A DNA stretch of 46,185 nt from Dehalococcoidales bacterium (lineage in GTDB: Bacteria; Chloroflexota; Dehalococcoidia; Dehalococcoidales; RBG-16-60-22). Below the pieces are notes generated by a model. That model searched no databases. It saw nothing but the letters and a program-made list of their open reading frames with translations, and was not told the origin of the DNA. The stretch spans positions 1-46,185 of the forward strand of contig JAQTMM010000006.1 in the NCBI GenBank assembly GCA_028714335.1. The letters are read 5' to 3'. Positions 23,168 through 32,275 of the stretch are shown piece after piece. How positions within the stretch are numbered: position 1 is the first letter of the stretch; every line of letters starts with the position of its first letter. The position numbers were made by a program, and so were the translations under genes.

Positions 23168-24085
23168 TTATTCGTTTAAAAACTCTTGAAGAGTCTTTTC
23201 TATTTCTAAATCGTTTGTTTGTTCGACATCAAACCAACGTATTTTCTCGTCGCTAAGCCGGAACCAGGCATACTGATGACGGATAAAGCGGTGAGTTTCC
23301 GTCTTAATTTTTGAGACCGCGGCTTCGAGAGTTAATTCGCCTGATAAATACTGCCCGATTTGCTGGTAACCGATGCCGGACATCGAGGGTAAAGTGAAAT
23401 CATAACCCCTCTGGAGCAGATTTTCCACCTCTTTAACGAGTCCCCGCTCAATCATTGAATCCACCCGCCGGTCAACGATATTGTAAAGCGATGACCTCGG
23501 GGCGGTTAAGCCGATAATGAGGGGGGTAAAGGGGGGAGGTATTTTACGCTCGCGCCGGGAAGATGCCCGCCCTGACTTAGCATGCACTTCCAGCGCGCGA
23601 ATCACACGGCGCACATTGCGGCGATCAATTTTAGCTGCCGCATCGGGGTCGGCAACAAGCAACTCTTGATATAACTCGTCAACATTACCTTCACCAACTC
23701 CTTTAACTTTATTATACCGAAAAATTACGTCGGGTGAAACCCTGGGGACTTGCCAGCCCTCCAGCACCGCTTTTACGTATAGACCGGTGCCTCCAACAAG
23801 GAACGGCAGTTTGTTGCGCTTATGAATATCAGTTATCGCTTGACTGGCTAATTCCTGAAAAGCAGCCAAATTAAAGTCATCGTCGGGGTCAACGATATCG
23901 ATTAAATGATGAGGAACGGATTTAAGCTCTTCAGCAGTGGGCTTAGCGGTGCCGATGTCCATATAGCGGTAGACCTGGCGGCTGTCCGCGCTGACAATTT
24001 CACCCTGAAAGATAGGCGCCAGATGCAGGGCCAGGCGGCTTTTACCGATACCTGTCGGACCAACGATAGCGATAATTCGCTTCAT
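23168..24085 (-). CDS. miaA: tRNA dimethylallyltransferase
   Basis: A 305-residue enzyme that adds the dimethylallyl group to A37 of tRNAs reading UNN codons. Motifs: P-loop GPTGIGKSRLALHLA, VSADSRQVYRYMDIGTAKP and HHLIDIVDPDDDFNLAAF. GGTGLYVKAVLEGW and the C-terminal RQYAWF-like segment (RHQYAWFR) fit. It starts five bases after tpiA and precedes dapF by 30 bases; its DMAPP substrate comes from the DXP pathway, whose first gene, dxs, lies at the head of this gene run. Confidence 0.96.
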   Translation of the reverse strand: MKRIIAIVGPTGIGKSRLALHLAPIFQGEIVSADSRQVYRYMDIGTAKPTAEELKSVPHHLIDIVDPDDDFNLAAFQELASQAITDIHKRNKLPFLVGGTGLYVKAVLEGWQVPRVSPDVIFRYNKVKGVGEGNVDELYQELLVADPDAAAKIDRRNVRRVIRALEVHAKSGRASSRRERKIPPPFTPLIIGLTAPRSSLYNIVDRRVDSMIERGLVKEVENLLQRGYDFTLPSMSGIGYQQIGQYLSGELTLEAAVSKIKTETHRFIRHQYAWFRLSDEKIRWFDVEQTNDLEIEKTLQEFLNE

Positions 24086-24090
24086 TTCCG

Positions 24091-24855
24091 TTATGTGCGT
24101 TTAGCCTCCGAAGCCTGTTTAACGATGCTAACGAAGTCATCAGCCTGCAGGCTGGCGCCGCCCACTAAAGCGCCGTCAATTTCCGGCTGGCTCATGAATT
24201 CACTGATGTTGGTGGCGTTAACGCTGCCTCCGTAAAGAATACGGATGTTATCGGCGATGTCATTGCCGTGGACACGGGTGATAAATTCGCGGATAAACTT
24301 GATGGTTTTATTGGCGTCGTTGCCAGTAGCGGATTTACCGGTGCCGATAGCCCATATCGGCTCGTAAGCAATAACCATGCCGCTAAGAAAATAAAGTTTA
24401 TCGGAGCAGGCGAAAATCTGGCTGCCTAAAATGTCCTGCGTTTTTCCGGTCTCGTTTTCCTCGGCGGTTTCACCAATACAGAGGATAGGCCTTAGTCCTA
24501 CATCAATAGCCGCCCGTATTTTCTTATTGATAATTTCATCGGTTTCACCGAGGACCTGGCGCCGCTCGGAGTGGCCTATAATTACATATTCGCAGTAGTC
24601 GGTCAGCATAGCGGGAGAAATTTCTCCGGTATAAGCGCCTTTTTCTTCGTAAAATACGTCCTGGGCGCCCAGTTGAATACCGTCACCTTTAAGTACGGCA
24701 TGGACGGAGGCTAAAGAAACAAACGGGGGGCATACGACTTTTTCGACATCCTGTATTCTGTTCAGGCGTCCCTGCATTTTCTTGACTAGATCGACGGCTT
24801 CTTTGACTGTAGTGTTCATCTTCCAGTTGCCGGCGATTAAAGGCATACGCGACAT
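24091..24855 (-). CDS. tpiA: Triose-phosphate isomerase
   Basis: A 254-residue TIM barrel of normal length. Catalytic Lys in GNWKMN, His in IIGHSERR, Glu in AYEPIWAIGTGK and the phosphate-binding GGSV are all present. It interconverts DHAP and glyceraldehyde-3-phosphate and lies between apgM and miaA with 5- to 10-base gaps. Confidence 0.97.
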   Translation of the reverse strand: MSRMPLIAGNWKMNTTVKEAVDLVKKMQGRLNRIQDVEKVVCPPFVSLASVHAVLKGDGIQLGAQDVFYEEKGAYTGEISPAMLTDYCEYVIIGHSERRQVLGETDEIINKKIRAAIDVGLRPILCIGETAEENETGKTQDILGSQIFACSDKLYFLSGMVIAYEPIWAIGTGKSATGNDANKTIKFIREFITRVHGNDIADNIRILYGGSVNATNISEFMSQPEIDGALVGGASLQADDFVSIVKQASEAKRT

Positions 24856-24865
24856 TTCTTAACTC

Positions 24866-26068
24866 CTAAGCTCCAAATTTTGTTAGCTTACGGGCATTAG
24901 CCAGTGCCAGGGGCATAATATCCGTGCTGTGTATTCTGCCCAGCCCACCCGCCAGGAAAGCCGGTTCAGAAAATTCCTTAACGGCATCGGGGCGGCAGAA
25001 TTGACCGCAGATAACAACAGGCACTGTATGCCAGCTATGGCCGCCGTAAACCGCCGGCGTTGAATGGTCGCCGGTGACGACCAGCACGTCCGGCTTGAGT
25101 GACGTTATTGCGGGTAAAGCGGCGTCAACCTGCTCTAAAATCTTTACTTTTCTATCGAAAGCGCCGTCCTCGCCGGCAGTGTCCGTCCACTTAACATGAA
25201 AGAAGAAAAAGTCGTATTTATTATAATTGTCTTTTAGGGTCTTTATCTCGTCTTCCAGTGTTGTTCCGGCGTCAGCTACTTGCATTCCTATCAATCTCGC
25301 TAAGCCGCGATACATAGGATAAACGGCTATCGCCAGAGGATTGAGTTTGTAAATTTCCTGCATCGTTGGGAGTTTTGGTTTTTTTGCAAAACCGCGCAGC
25401 AATATCATGTTGGCGGGGTGATGGTGGGCTAAAACTGCTTTAGCTTTAGCGATAAATTCGTTAATTATGGGTGCTGTTTGTCTAGCAATAGTTGCTTCCG
25501 CCTTTACCTCTAACGGAGCCAAGCCGGTCTGCGATGGGTCTGATTCGGTGAGTTCGGTGTGCAGGTTCTTACCGCTAAAGACCACCACGAAACGGTGTTC
25601 TCTGACCGGATATGTCTTTATGTCAACTCCATTCACCTTAATGCCGTCGAGCAATTTACACAGTTCGGTGCACTTTTCCGTAGAGATACGTCCTGCCCGG
25701 CGGTCGGTGATAATGCCTTTATCATCAACCGTGCAGAAGTTACCGCGTGCCGTCATATCGTCAGGGCCGAACTCAATATCAATGCCCACAGCTTCTAAAG
25801 CGCCCCGCCCTACCAGGTTGGCGATGGGGTCGTAACCGAAAAGCGCCAGGTGGCCGGGACCGCTGCCGGGGGTAATGCCCGGGGCAATGGGGTCGGCCAT
25901 GCTGCAGATGCCATGTTTGGCAATAGTATCGAGGTGGGGAATACGGGCAGTTTCCAGTTCGGTCTTGCCGGTCTTAGGATCGGGCAAGCCGCCCAATCCG
26001 TCCAGCACCAGCATGACAATCTTTTCCGGCGAGGAAATGGCTATTTCTTTAATTAAGTTTAAGTCCAT
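24866..26068 (-). CDS. apgM: Archaeal-type 2,3-bisphosphoglycerate-independent phosphoglycerate mutase
   Basis: A 400-residue alkaline phosphatase-superfamily enzyme converting 3- to 2-phosphoglycerate. The N-terminal metal/Ser region reads MLVLDGLGGLPDPKTGKTELETA and SGPGHLALFGYDP, with the latter Ser as the phospho-acceptor; FFFHVKWTDTAGEDG and TGDHSTPAVYGGHSWHTVP hold the second metal cluster. This ApgM form, unlike the long GpmI, is typical of archaea and of Dehalococcoidia, Aquificota and a few other bacteria. It lies 12 bases after pgk. Confidence 0.95.
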   Translation of the reverse strand: MDLNLIKEIAISSPEKIVMLVLDGLGGLPDPKTGKTELETARIPHLDTIAKHGICSMADPIAPGITPGSGPGHLALFGYDPIANLVGRGALEAVGIDIEFGPDDMTARGNFCTVDDKGIITDRRAGRISTEKCTELCKLLDGIKVNGVDIKTYPVREHRFVVVFSGKNLHTELTESDPSQTGLAPLEVKAEATIARQTAPIINEFIAKAKAVLAHHHPANMILLRGFAKKPKLPTMQEIYKLNPLAIAVYPMYRGLARLIGMQVADAGTTLEDEIKTLKDNYNKYDFFFFHVKWTDTAGEDGAFDRKVKILEQVDAALPAITSLKPDVLVVTGDHSTPAVYGGHSWHTVPVVICGQFCRPDAVKEFSEPAFLAGGLGRIHSTDIMPLALANARKLTKFGA

Positions 26069-26080
26069 CTGCGTTAATGC

Positions 26081-27271
26081 TTATATTTTATCACGTAATG
26101 CAACTACACCGGGCAATTGGTCGCCGCCGAGGAATTCCAGAGACGCGCCGCCGCCGGTAGAAACGAAGGTAATTTTGTCCGTTAAACCGAGTTTAGCAAT
26201 AGTTTCGGCGGTGGAGCCGCCGCCAATTACGGTCTTCGCTTTTAAGGTAGCCAACAGCTTCGCCAATGTGTTCGTCCCTACAGCAAATTGTGGTATTTCG
26301 GCGATGCCCATCGTGCCGTTCCAGAAGACGGTTTTACTCCTTTTGAGTTCGTTTTCAAATGCAGTAATTGTCCCGGGGCCGATATCCAGTATCATCTGGC
26401 CAAGTGGAATTTTGTCCACACTTACGATTTGTCCTTTAGCGCTGCCGTCGGGTTTGGCCGCAACAACGACGTCCACAGGCAATACCAAATTCACTTTATT
26501 TTTTAAAGCGTCTTTTATTAAGTCATTGGCGATATTAATGATATCGTCCTCAACAGCTGAAGCGCCGACGCTGTACCCTTTTGCTCTAAGAAACGTCGCT
26601 GCCATACCGCCACCAATGAGGATGGTATTTACCTTGCCCATGATGTTTTTCAGTAAAGCAACCTTATCGCTGACTTTGGCACCACCGAAAAGAGCGGTAA
26701 AGGGGTGGTTGGGGTTTTCTAAAAGCCCGCCGAGGGTGTTAATCTCTTTTTCTAATAGAAAACCTGCCACAGCCGGCAGGTACCTGGCGATACCGGATAT
26801 CGAGGCGTGGGCGCGGTGGGAGGTACCGAATGCGTCGTTGACATACACGTCGCCGAGGCTAGCTAACGCTTTAGCGAAGGCATCATCACCCTTTTCTTCC
26901 TCCGCGTGGAAGCGTAAATTTTCTAAAAGCAGCACGTCGCCGCCCTTAAGCGCCGCTACGGCGTTTTCCACCTCCTGACCTACACAATCCCTGGTCGTGG
27001 CAACAGGCTTGCCCAGAATCTCACTAAGGCGCCTGGCAACCGGGGTTAACCGCATATCTTCAACCACTTTTCCCTTGGGGCGGCCGAAGTGCGAGAGTAA
27101 GATTACTTTGGCATTACGTTCCAGGAGATAGTTGATAGTCGGTAAAGCGGCGCGGATACGTCTGTCATCGGTAATGGCGCCGGTATTTACGTCCAGCGGA
27201 ACGTTAAAGTCAACGCGGACCAAAACCCGCTTACCGGCAACATCAATATCCCTGACAGTCATTTTATTCAC
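26081..27271 (-). CDS. pgk: Phosphoglycerate kinase
   Basis: The track start (27328) adds 19 residues with no ribosome-binding site. GTG 27271 with GGAG six bases upstream gives a 396-residue protein starting MNKMTVRDIDVAGKRVLVRVDFNVPL, the usual length. Later motifs are LLSHFGRP, LLENLRFHAEEEKG, GGAKVSDK and GGGSTAETIAKLG. It transfers phosphate from 1,3-bisphosphoglycerate to ADP, or the reverse in gluconeogenesis. A strong promoter lies just upstream, so pgk heads the pgk-apgM-tpiA-miaA-dapF-dapL-hflX run. Confidence 0.96.
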   Translation of the reverse strand: MNKMTVRDIDVAGKRVLVRVDFNVPLDVNTGAITDDRRIRAALPTINYLLERNAKVILLSHFGRPKGKVVEDMRLTPVARRLSEILGKPVATTRDCVGQEVENAVAALKGGDVLLLENLRFHAEEEKGDDAFAKALASLGDVYVNDAFGTSHRAHASISGIARYLPAVAGFLLEKEINTLGGLLENPNHPFTALFGGAKVSDKVALLKNIMGKVNTILIGGGMAATFLRAKGYSVGASAVEDDIINIANDLIKDALKNKVNLVLPVDVVVAAKPDGSAKGQIVSVDKIPLGQMILDIGPGTITAFENELKRSKTVFWNGTMGIAEIPQFAVGTNTLAKLLATLKAKTVIGGGSTAETIAKLGLTDKITFVSTGGGASLEFLGGDQLPGVVALRDKI

Positions 27272-27360
27272 GGCGAACTCCAAAAAAATATCAGGCGCCG
27301 ACCCGGCAAACCTGATACTCACCACCACTACAGCAAAGGCGGCGCTTAACCTTCTGTGTT

Positions 27361-27389
27361 ATTATAACGATTATGAATTAACGTATCAA
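27361..27389 (-). promoter_or_regulatory. sigma70 promoter of the pgk-led operon
   Basis: Minus-strand TTGATA, 17-base spacer, TATAAT: one of the best promoters in the window. Predicted start near 27354, giving a leader of about 83 bases. Confidence 0.8.
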
Positions 27390-27419
27390 GCGTAAACTAA
27401 CTTTCTTTGCCCTAGCGAG

Positions 27420-29282
27420 TTAGTTTTTGGTTTTTAAGAACTTTCTTACCTGCCGGGCGATGCCTTTAGCGTCGATGCCGTATTTAGCACGCAGGATAGA
27501 CTGTGCTCCATGCTCCACAAATTCATCCGGGATGGCGATGTTATTGATGACGACGCCTTTCTTGGAAAATTCCTGTATTAGCTTATTAACACCACTGCCA
27601 AAGCCGCCGGAAAGCACATTTTCTTCAACAGTGACGAAGTTTTTAATGCGTCCGGCAAGGTTGGTGATGAGTTTTTTGTCCAGCGGTTTGGCGAAGCGTG
27701 CGTTAACCACGGTTGCTTTAATTCCTTCCTTAGCAAGAATATCTGCCGCTTCTAAAGAAGGGGCTACGGAGGAACCTAAAGTGAGAATCGCCACGTCTTT
27801 ACCGTCGCGGAGGATTTCTCCTTTGCCGATGGGAATTTCATGTAAAACGGTATCCATTTCAACGCCCAGGCCGTGACTGCGAGGGTAGCGCACTGCCATA
27901 GGGCGTTTAGCTTTGGTGGCGGTGTAAAGCAAGTGCTGCAGTTCATTTTCGTCTTTGGGTGAGGCGACAATCATATTGGGAATAAGGGTGAGGTAGGAGA
28001 TATCGAACGTGCCCTGGTGAGTTTTTCCGTCATCGCCGACGATGCCGCCGCGGTCAATGGCAAAGACCACCGGCAGGTTCTGGAGGCAAACGTCGTGAAT
28101 TATCTGGTCGAAGGCGCGCTGTAAAAACGTAGAATAAATCGCCACTACCGGCAGGTAGCCCTGCGTCGCCAGACCGGCGGCAAAGGTAACGGCATGCTGT
28201 TCGCAGATGCCGACGTCAAAGACGCGGTTGGGGTATTTAATGGCCATCTCATTTAGACAATTACCTTCCGGCATAGCGGGGGTGATAACCACCAGCTTAG
28301 GCTCTTTACGCGCCAATATAATCATCGTCTGGGCGAATATTTCACTATAAGTTGGGGCTTTACTCTTACCGGAGTTCTTGGCGGATACGCCATGAAAATA
28401 TACAGCGTTTTCTTCCGCCTCGGAAAGACCTTTGCCTTTGGTGGTAATCACATGAACCAGCGTAGGTTTATGGCTCTGCTCTTTAACCTGCTTTAAAACA
28501 CTCTCTATCTGTTGAATATTATGACCGTCCACCGGGCCGACATAGGTAAAACCAAGGGCTTCCCAGATGGGAGTGGGCATGAAGAAGCTCTTAATGCGCT
28601 CAACCACTTCACGCCCCCAGTACCAGGCGCTTTTTCCGAAAGGAAGCGAGGTGATGATTTTCTTGCTGCGTCTTTCAGCAGTTTGTACGCGCCGGTCAAG
28701 CCTGACTTTATTCATCGTCCTGGCGATAGCGCCCACGGTTGGGGAAATGGACATACCATTATCATTGAGGATAACTATAAGGGGTTTATCAAGGTGCCCG
28801 GCATGGTTCAAAGCCTCGTAGGCCATGCCGGCGGTAATTGCGCCGTCGCCGATGACCGCCACCACGTTGTATTTGTCCTTAGCCAAATCCCGGGCAGTAG
28901 CCATACCTAAAGCGGCGGAGATGGAGGTGCTGGCATGGCCGGCGCCGAAGGGGTCGTGCTTGCTTTCTTCCCGCGAGGTAAAACCAGAGATGCCGCCGTA
29001 CTGCCGTAAAGTTTTGAATTGCTTATTCCGCCCGGTTAATAACTTATGCGGATAGCTCTGGTGCCCCACGTCCCAGATGATTTTGTCCTTGGGGCTATTG
29101 AAAATGCGATGAATGGCAATAGTAAGCTCCACCACACCGAGGTTTGAGGCTAAATGGCCGCCGTTGGCAGTTACCGTTGTGATGATTTCCTGTCTAAGTT
29201 CGGCAGCCAGTCGTTCGAGTTCGGCCGGTGTGAGTTTTTTTAAATCGGCGGGATTTTTGATGGTATCCAGTAATTTTGGCAT
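27420..29282 (-). CDS. dxs: 1-deoxy-D-xylulose-5-phosphate synthase
   Basis: The track start 29342 lies upstream of the predicted transcription start; ATG 29282 (MPKLLDTIKNPADL) gives 620 residues, normal for Dxs. Motifs: WDVGHQSYPHKLLTGR, the thiamine-diphosphate site GDGAITAGMAYEALNHAG...ILNDN, and the transketolase-like RDRGG-type segment (AIDRGGIVGDDGKTHQG). It condenses pyruvate and glyceraldehyde-3-phosphate as the first step of the MEP isoprenoid pathway. No clear ribosome-binding site precedes the ATG. It is separated from pgk by a promoter, so it is probably its own unit. Confidence 0.96.
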   Translation of the reverse strand: MPKLLDTIKNPADLKKLTPAELERLAAELRQEIITTVTANGGHLASNLGVVELTIAIHRIFNSPKDKIIWDVGHQSYPHKLLTGRNKQFKTLRQYGGISGFTSREESKHDPFGAGHASTSISAALGMATARDLAKDKYNVVAVIGDGAITAGMAYEALNHAGHLDKPLIVILNDNGMSISPTVGAIARTMNKVRLDRRVQTAERRSKKIITSLPFGKSAWYWGREVVERIKSFFMPTPIWEALGFTYVGPVDGHNIQQIESVLKQVKEQSHKPTLVHVITTKGKGLSEAEENAVYFHGVSAKNSGKSKAPTYSEIFAQTMIILARKEPKLVVITPAMPEGNCLNEMAIKYPNRVFDVGICEQHAVTFAAGLATQGYLPVVAIYSTFLQRAFDQIIHDVCLQNLPVVFAIDRGGIVGDDGKTHQGTFDISYLTLIPNMIVASPKDENELQHLLYTATKAKRPMAVRYPRSHGLGVEMDTVLHEIPIGKGEILRDGKDVAILTLGSSVAPSLEAADILAKEGIKATVVNARFAKPLDKKLITNLAGRIKNFVTVEENVLSGGFGSGVNKLIQEFSKKGVVINNIAIPDEFVEHGAQSILRAKYGIDAKGIARQVRKFLKTKN

Positions 29283-29308
29283 GGTTTTTGGGGGAAACAC
29301 CCAATTAA

Positions 29309-29338
29309 ATAGTAACAACGGCAACGAATCATTGTCAA
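29309..29338 (-). promoter_or_regulatory. Promoter of dxs
   Basis: Minus-strand TTGACA and TACTAT with an 18-base spacer. Predicted start near 29302, about 20 bases before ATG 29282. Confidence 0.65.
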
Positions 29339-29347
29339 GCAATCATC

Positions 29348-29377
29348 TTGACGCTATAAAGGCGTATTTGCTACACT
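29348..29377 (+). promoter_or_regulatory. Promoter of the DedA gene
   Basis: TTGACG and TACACT with an 18-base spacer. The predicted start falls on GTG 29384 itself, implying a leaderless message. It lies back to back with the dxs promoter. Confidence 0.55.
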
Positions 29378-29383
29378 CTCAAC

Positions 29384-30034
29384 GTGACGGGAGTAGAACA
29401 TTGGCTTATCATCGATATAATAAAACCGTTCTATTTGTCTGTCGGATGGACGGGCGTAATGCTCTTTATGGTGGTGGAGAGTGCTCTAGTACCTTTTCCT
29501 AGTGAACTTATTATGCCATTGGCGGGGTGGATGCTGATTAGTGACCAAGGATTATCCGTCTGGTTTGTTTTTGTGGCGGGGCTGATGGGGGCGGTTGGCA
29601 ACACTATAGGGTCCGATGTAGCATATTACGTAGGAAAGTGGCTGGGGAGGCCTTTCCTCAATAAGTACGGCAAGTACGTCTTAATCTCACAACACGATTT
29701 AGATACGGCGGACCGCTGGTTCACCAAGCGCGGCAGCTGGACAGTCTTCATCGGACGTCTTTTACCCCTCATCCGCACCTATATCAGCCTGCCGGCGGGT
29801 ATCGCTAAAATGAATATCTGGAAATTCAACATATTTACCTTCGTGGGGTCTTTCATCTGGAGCACCGGGCTGGCTTATGGCGGTTATCTTTTAGGGGAAC
29901 ATTGGGAGACGCTGCGCAGCGCGATGCGGCCCTTCGACCCTATCATTGCAGCGGTCATTGTAATCCTCATCGGGCTATACGTCTGGCGGCACATCAGGCA
30001 CCTGCGGGCGGATAAAAAGAAGCAAGCCGAATAA
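29384..30034 (+). CDS. DedA-family membrane protein
   Basis: A 216-residue SNARE-associated/DedA (VTT-domain) protein. Visible hallmarks: E..LVPFPSELIMPLAGWML near residue 35, the re-entrant region with GSDVAYYVGKWLGRPFLNKYGKY, and FIGRLLPLIRTYISLPAGIAKMNIWKF containing the family's catalytically important Arg. About five hydrophobic segments; a basic C-terminal tail. DedA proteins are lipid scramblase-like membrane homeostasis factors. GTG 29384 has no ribosome-binding site, in keeping with leaderless translation. Confidence 0.92.
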   Translation: MTGVEHWLIIDIIKPFYLSVGWTGVMLFMVVESALVPFPSELIMPLAGWMLISDQGLSVWFVFVAGLMGAVGNTIGSDVAYYVGKWLGRPFLNKYGKYVLISQHDLDTADRWFTKRGSWTVFIGRLLPLIRTYISLPAGIAKMNIWKFNIFTFVGSFIWSTGLAYGGYLLGEHWETLRSAMRPFDPIIAAVIVILIGLYVWRHIRHLRADKKKQAE

Positions 30035-30044
30035 ACGCCATGTA

Positions 30045-30073
30045 TTGACCACCCGTCGTAATTCGTGTTAAAT
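30045..30073 (+). promoter_or_regulatory. sigma70-type promoter of tRNA-Arg
   Basis: TTGACC and TTAAAT at 17-base spacing, 14 bases before the tRNA. Confidence 0.65.
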
Positions 30074-30087
30074 TTGAGTGTAATTAC

Positions 30088-30164
30088 GTCCCTGTAGCTC
30101 AGCTGGATAGAGCGGCTGCCTTCTAAGCAGTAGGTCGTGGGTTCGAGTCCCTCCAGGGACGCCA
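30088..30164 (+). tRNA. tRNA-Arg (TCT)
   Basis: Acceptor GTCCCTG/CAGGGAC, anticodon loop CTTCTAA (anticodon TCT) closed by GCTGC/GCAGT, T-arm GTGGG-TTCGAGT-CCCTC, discriminator G, encoded CCA. A run of six T follows directly. Confidence 0.96.
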
Positions 30165-30243
30165 TTTTTTATACAAAATCCTACACAAGATTTCTACTAA
30201 AGAATCTGTAAAGACCTCTGCAAACTTCCAGCTTATACAGTGT

Positions 30244-32169
30244 TTACTTGGATTTGTAGCTTATTTTCGCAAAGCGCATTACATCCGTACCAGCGGAACC
30301 GGGGCGGCGGTCATATTCGAACTCGCGCGGTTCAGGCGTGATTTCTTCGCCGTGGTCGCTTAGTCTTTCCGCCTCGAGCATGGCTGCCTTAAGGCTCGCC
30401 TGCTTGTAGTCGGTCCAGGCATGGCTGTTGTAATATATGCCTTCCCGGGTAGACTTTTCTCTTTCGGCTCTAGCCTGCCTTTCCTGATTCCGTTCGGCGG
30501 TTTGCTTCTTGAAATAGCTGGTAACCTCATCGTTGTAAATCCAGGGACGTCTTCGGGACTTAATTTCAAGTTCCATTCTTTGTGCCTCCTGTTTTTTCTT
30601 TTCAATGCTTCGTTGTAAAGATAGCCAGTCGGGCTGGGGAGTTATTTTAACGCCTTCCGGCAGTTCAATCATGCCGTTTTTCAATGCCGGCGGCGGAGAT
30701 TCCTGTTTTTTCCAGTCGCGATTATAATGGGCGACATGCTGGGGCTGGGAGACGAATATCTCCTTGCGGGTTTTCGTCGAGGTTCTATTGGATATAGGCT
30801 GTGTTGTCCTTTCTCGATGATAGAATAAGCCGCGTTGAGACACGGGAATTGTGCCGGTTTCATCTAGATTTACTTCCAGCGATGTAACCGGGCGGCCGTA
30901 TATCATCGCCATATCAATCAGCTTGGGCATCAAGAAAAACACCACTACTGCCCGGAAAAGCCCTGAAACCAAAAATACAGACAATATCGTACTGCCGAAG
31001 ATGGGGAATATACCCCGGGTCAAAAAGACGCCGCCAACGCCGCCTAAAGCCGTAGAGAACAGAATCAGGCAGCGCGTGTAGACGATATAGCGTAGTTTCT
31101 TCTCCGGCGGGGCGACTTTATAGATATAGTTCTGGGTACAAAGGTCGAAAGCGCCCCAGGACATTCCGGAAATAATCTGAACGACTACCAGGTAGCCGAT
31201 ATTGGAGCAAAAAAGCCAGCATATTGGTATAGCCGGAAGAACTCGTGAAACAACGCTTAAAACGCGGATATTACCGGCTTTATCGGCATAACGGCCCCAG
31301 AAAGGTGCGCTGATTACCCTGGCGAGGTACTCCGAGGCGATAACGATGGTGAAGCTTAAATAGGAGAAATGCTTGTTTTCCAGCATGTAAACCACGTATA
31401 GCGGGCCGCTAACGCCCACGGTCAGGTAGAAAAAGGAGGTGAAAACAATAAAGGTGTCCAGTTTTTTCTCCTTAATTTCCTTCATAAAGGCGAATAAACC
31501 GAACTTGATGGGATAAATGGGCGCTTCGACATTGTTGAACCGTTTTGTTCTCGGTTCGTGCATGAAGTTGAAGATAACAAAATCCACCAGCGATACCACC
31601 ACCGCGATGACAAACACAAAACCGAAATTAGGCAGGCTGGTTTCGCCAAACGAGTCCATCATGTACCCCAGGAAACAAAATGCTCCGAGGTAGAAAGCGC
31701 TCTTGATAGCCAGCCTCTGGCCGATGTAACCCCCTAATTTCTCTTTAGGGGCAAGATTGGACAGCCAGTTATCGCGCTGGAAGGTCAAGAGCATCCCCGG
31801 CATGACATTTACGAGCCAGAGAAGCGCTATCCAGCCCGGTCCAACGCCGGCAGGCGCCAGGAAAAACATTAGAATAAGCGGCACCCACGCCAGTACGTTG
31901 AGGGCGGAGAGCGTAATAGCGCCTTTTTTGCCGCTGCCGATACGCTCGATTAATGAAGGCGCCTTGATACAAACCAGCGACAGCCCAAGGTTAACCAGCG
32001 TGGTAAAAATAGTAATGCTTTGCGCGCTGGCTCCGGCAGCGATTATCGAGGGCGACTGATAGCTGATGGCGGCATCATCCACCGCCGAAGCTGCCGCGTC
32101 TCCGTGAAAACGCAACAGGTTTCGTTCTTTCTTTTTATTAAGACTAAATTTCTTATCGGGGTAAACCAA
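30244..32169 (-). CDS. MFS-like membrane protein with a ~200-residue charged cytoplasmic tail
   Basis: A 641-residue protein from TTG 32169 with AAGGG nine bases upstream. Residues about 40-430 contain ten to twelve hydrophobic helices arranged like a major facilitator transporter, with a charged central loop (RTKRFNNVEAPIYP) between halves and PFWGRYADKAGNIRVL, the MFS-type loop of the second half. The rest (about 430-641) is hydrophilic: Thr/Arg-rich linkers, ITPQPDWLSLQRSIEKKKQEAQ, then Arg/Glu-rich helices likely to form a coiled coil. The tail is unusual for MFS transporters and may bind a partner. Substrate unknown; the exact family is uncertain. Confidence 0.75.
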   Translation of the reverse strand: MVYPDKKFSLNKKKERNLLRFHGDAAASAVDDAAISYQSPSIIAAGASAQSITIFTTLVNLGLSLVCIKAPSLIERIGSGKKGAITLSALNVLAWVPLILMFFLAPAGVGPGWIALLWLVNVMPGMLLTFQRDNWLSNLAPKEKLGGYIGQRLAIKSAFYLGAFCFLGYMMDSFGETSLPNFGFVFVIAVVVSLVDFVIFNFMHEPRTKRFNNVEAPIYPIKFGLFAFMKEIKEKKLDTFIVFTSFFYLTVGVSGPLYVVYMLENKHFSYLSFTIVIASEYLARVISAPFWGRYADKAGNIRVLSVVSRVLPAIPICWLFCSNIGYLVVVQIISGMSWGAFDLCTQNYIYKVAPPEKKLRYIVYTRCLILFSTALGGVGGVFLTRGIFPIFGSTILSVFLVSGLFRAVVVFFLMPKLIDMAMIYGRPVTSLEVNLDETGTIPVSQRGLFYHRERTTQPISNRTSTKTRKEIFVSQPQHVAHYNRDWKKQESPPPALKNGMIELPEGVKITPQPDWLSLQRSIEKKKQEAQRMELEIKSRRRPWIYNDEVTSYFKKQTAERNQERQARAEREKSTREGIYYNSHAWTDYKQASLKAAMLEAERLSDHGEEITPEPREFEYDRRPGSAGTDVMRFAKISYKSK

Positions 32170-32275
32170 TGAAGTAATTCCCTTCTAGTAAGTCATTTTT
32201 AGGTAAAGCAAAGCCCCATTAAGCCATTTGCAGAAAAGCTTAAACCGAAAAATATAGACGTTTCCCTGTGTAAAT

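Noticed and set aside
25875-26978. 367-codon plus-strand ORF
   Set aside because: Antisense shadow of pgk and apgM; Ser/Pro/Ala-rich translation without motifs, and the minus strand encodes two clear enzymes.
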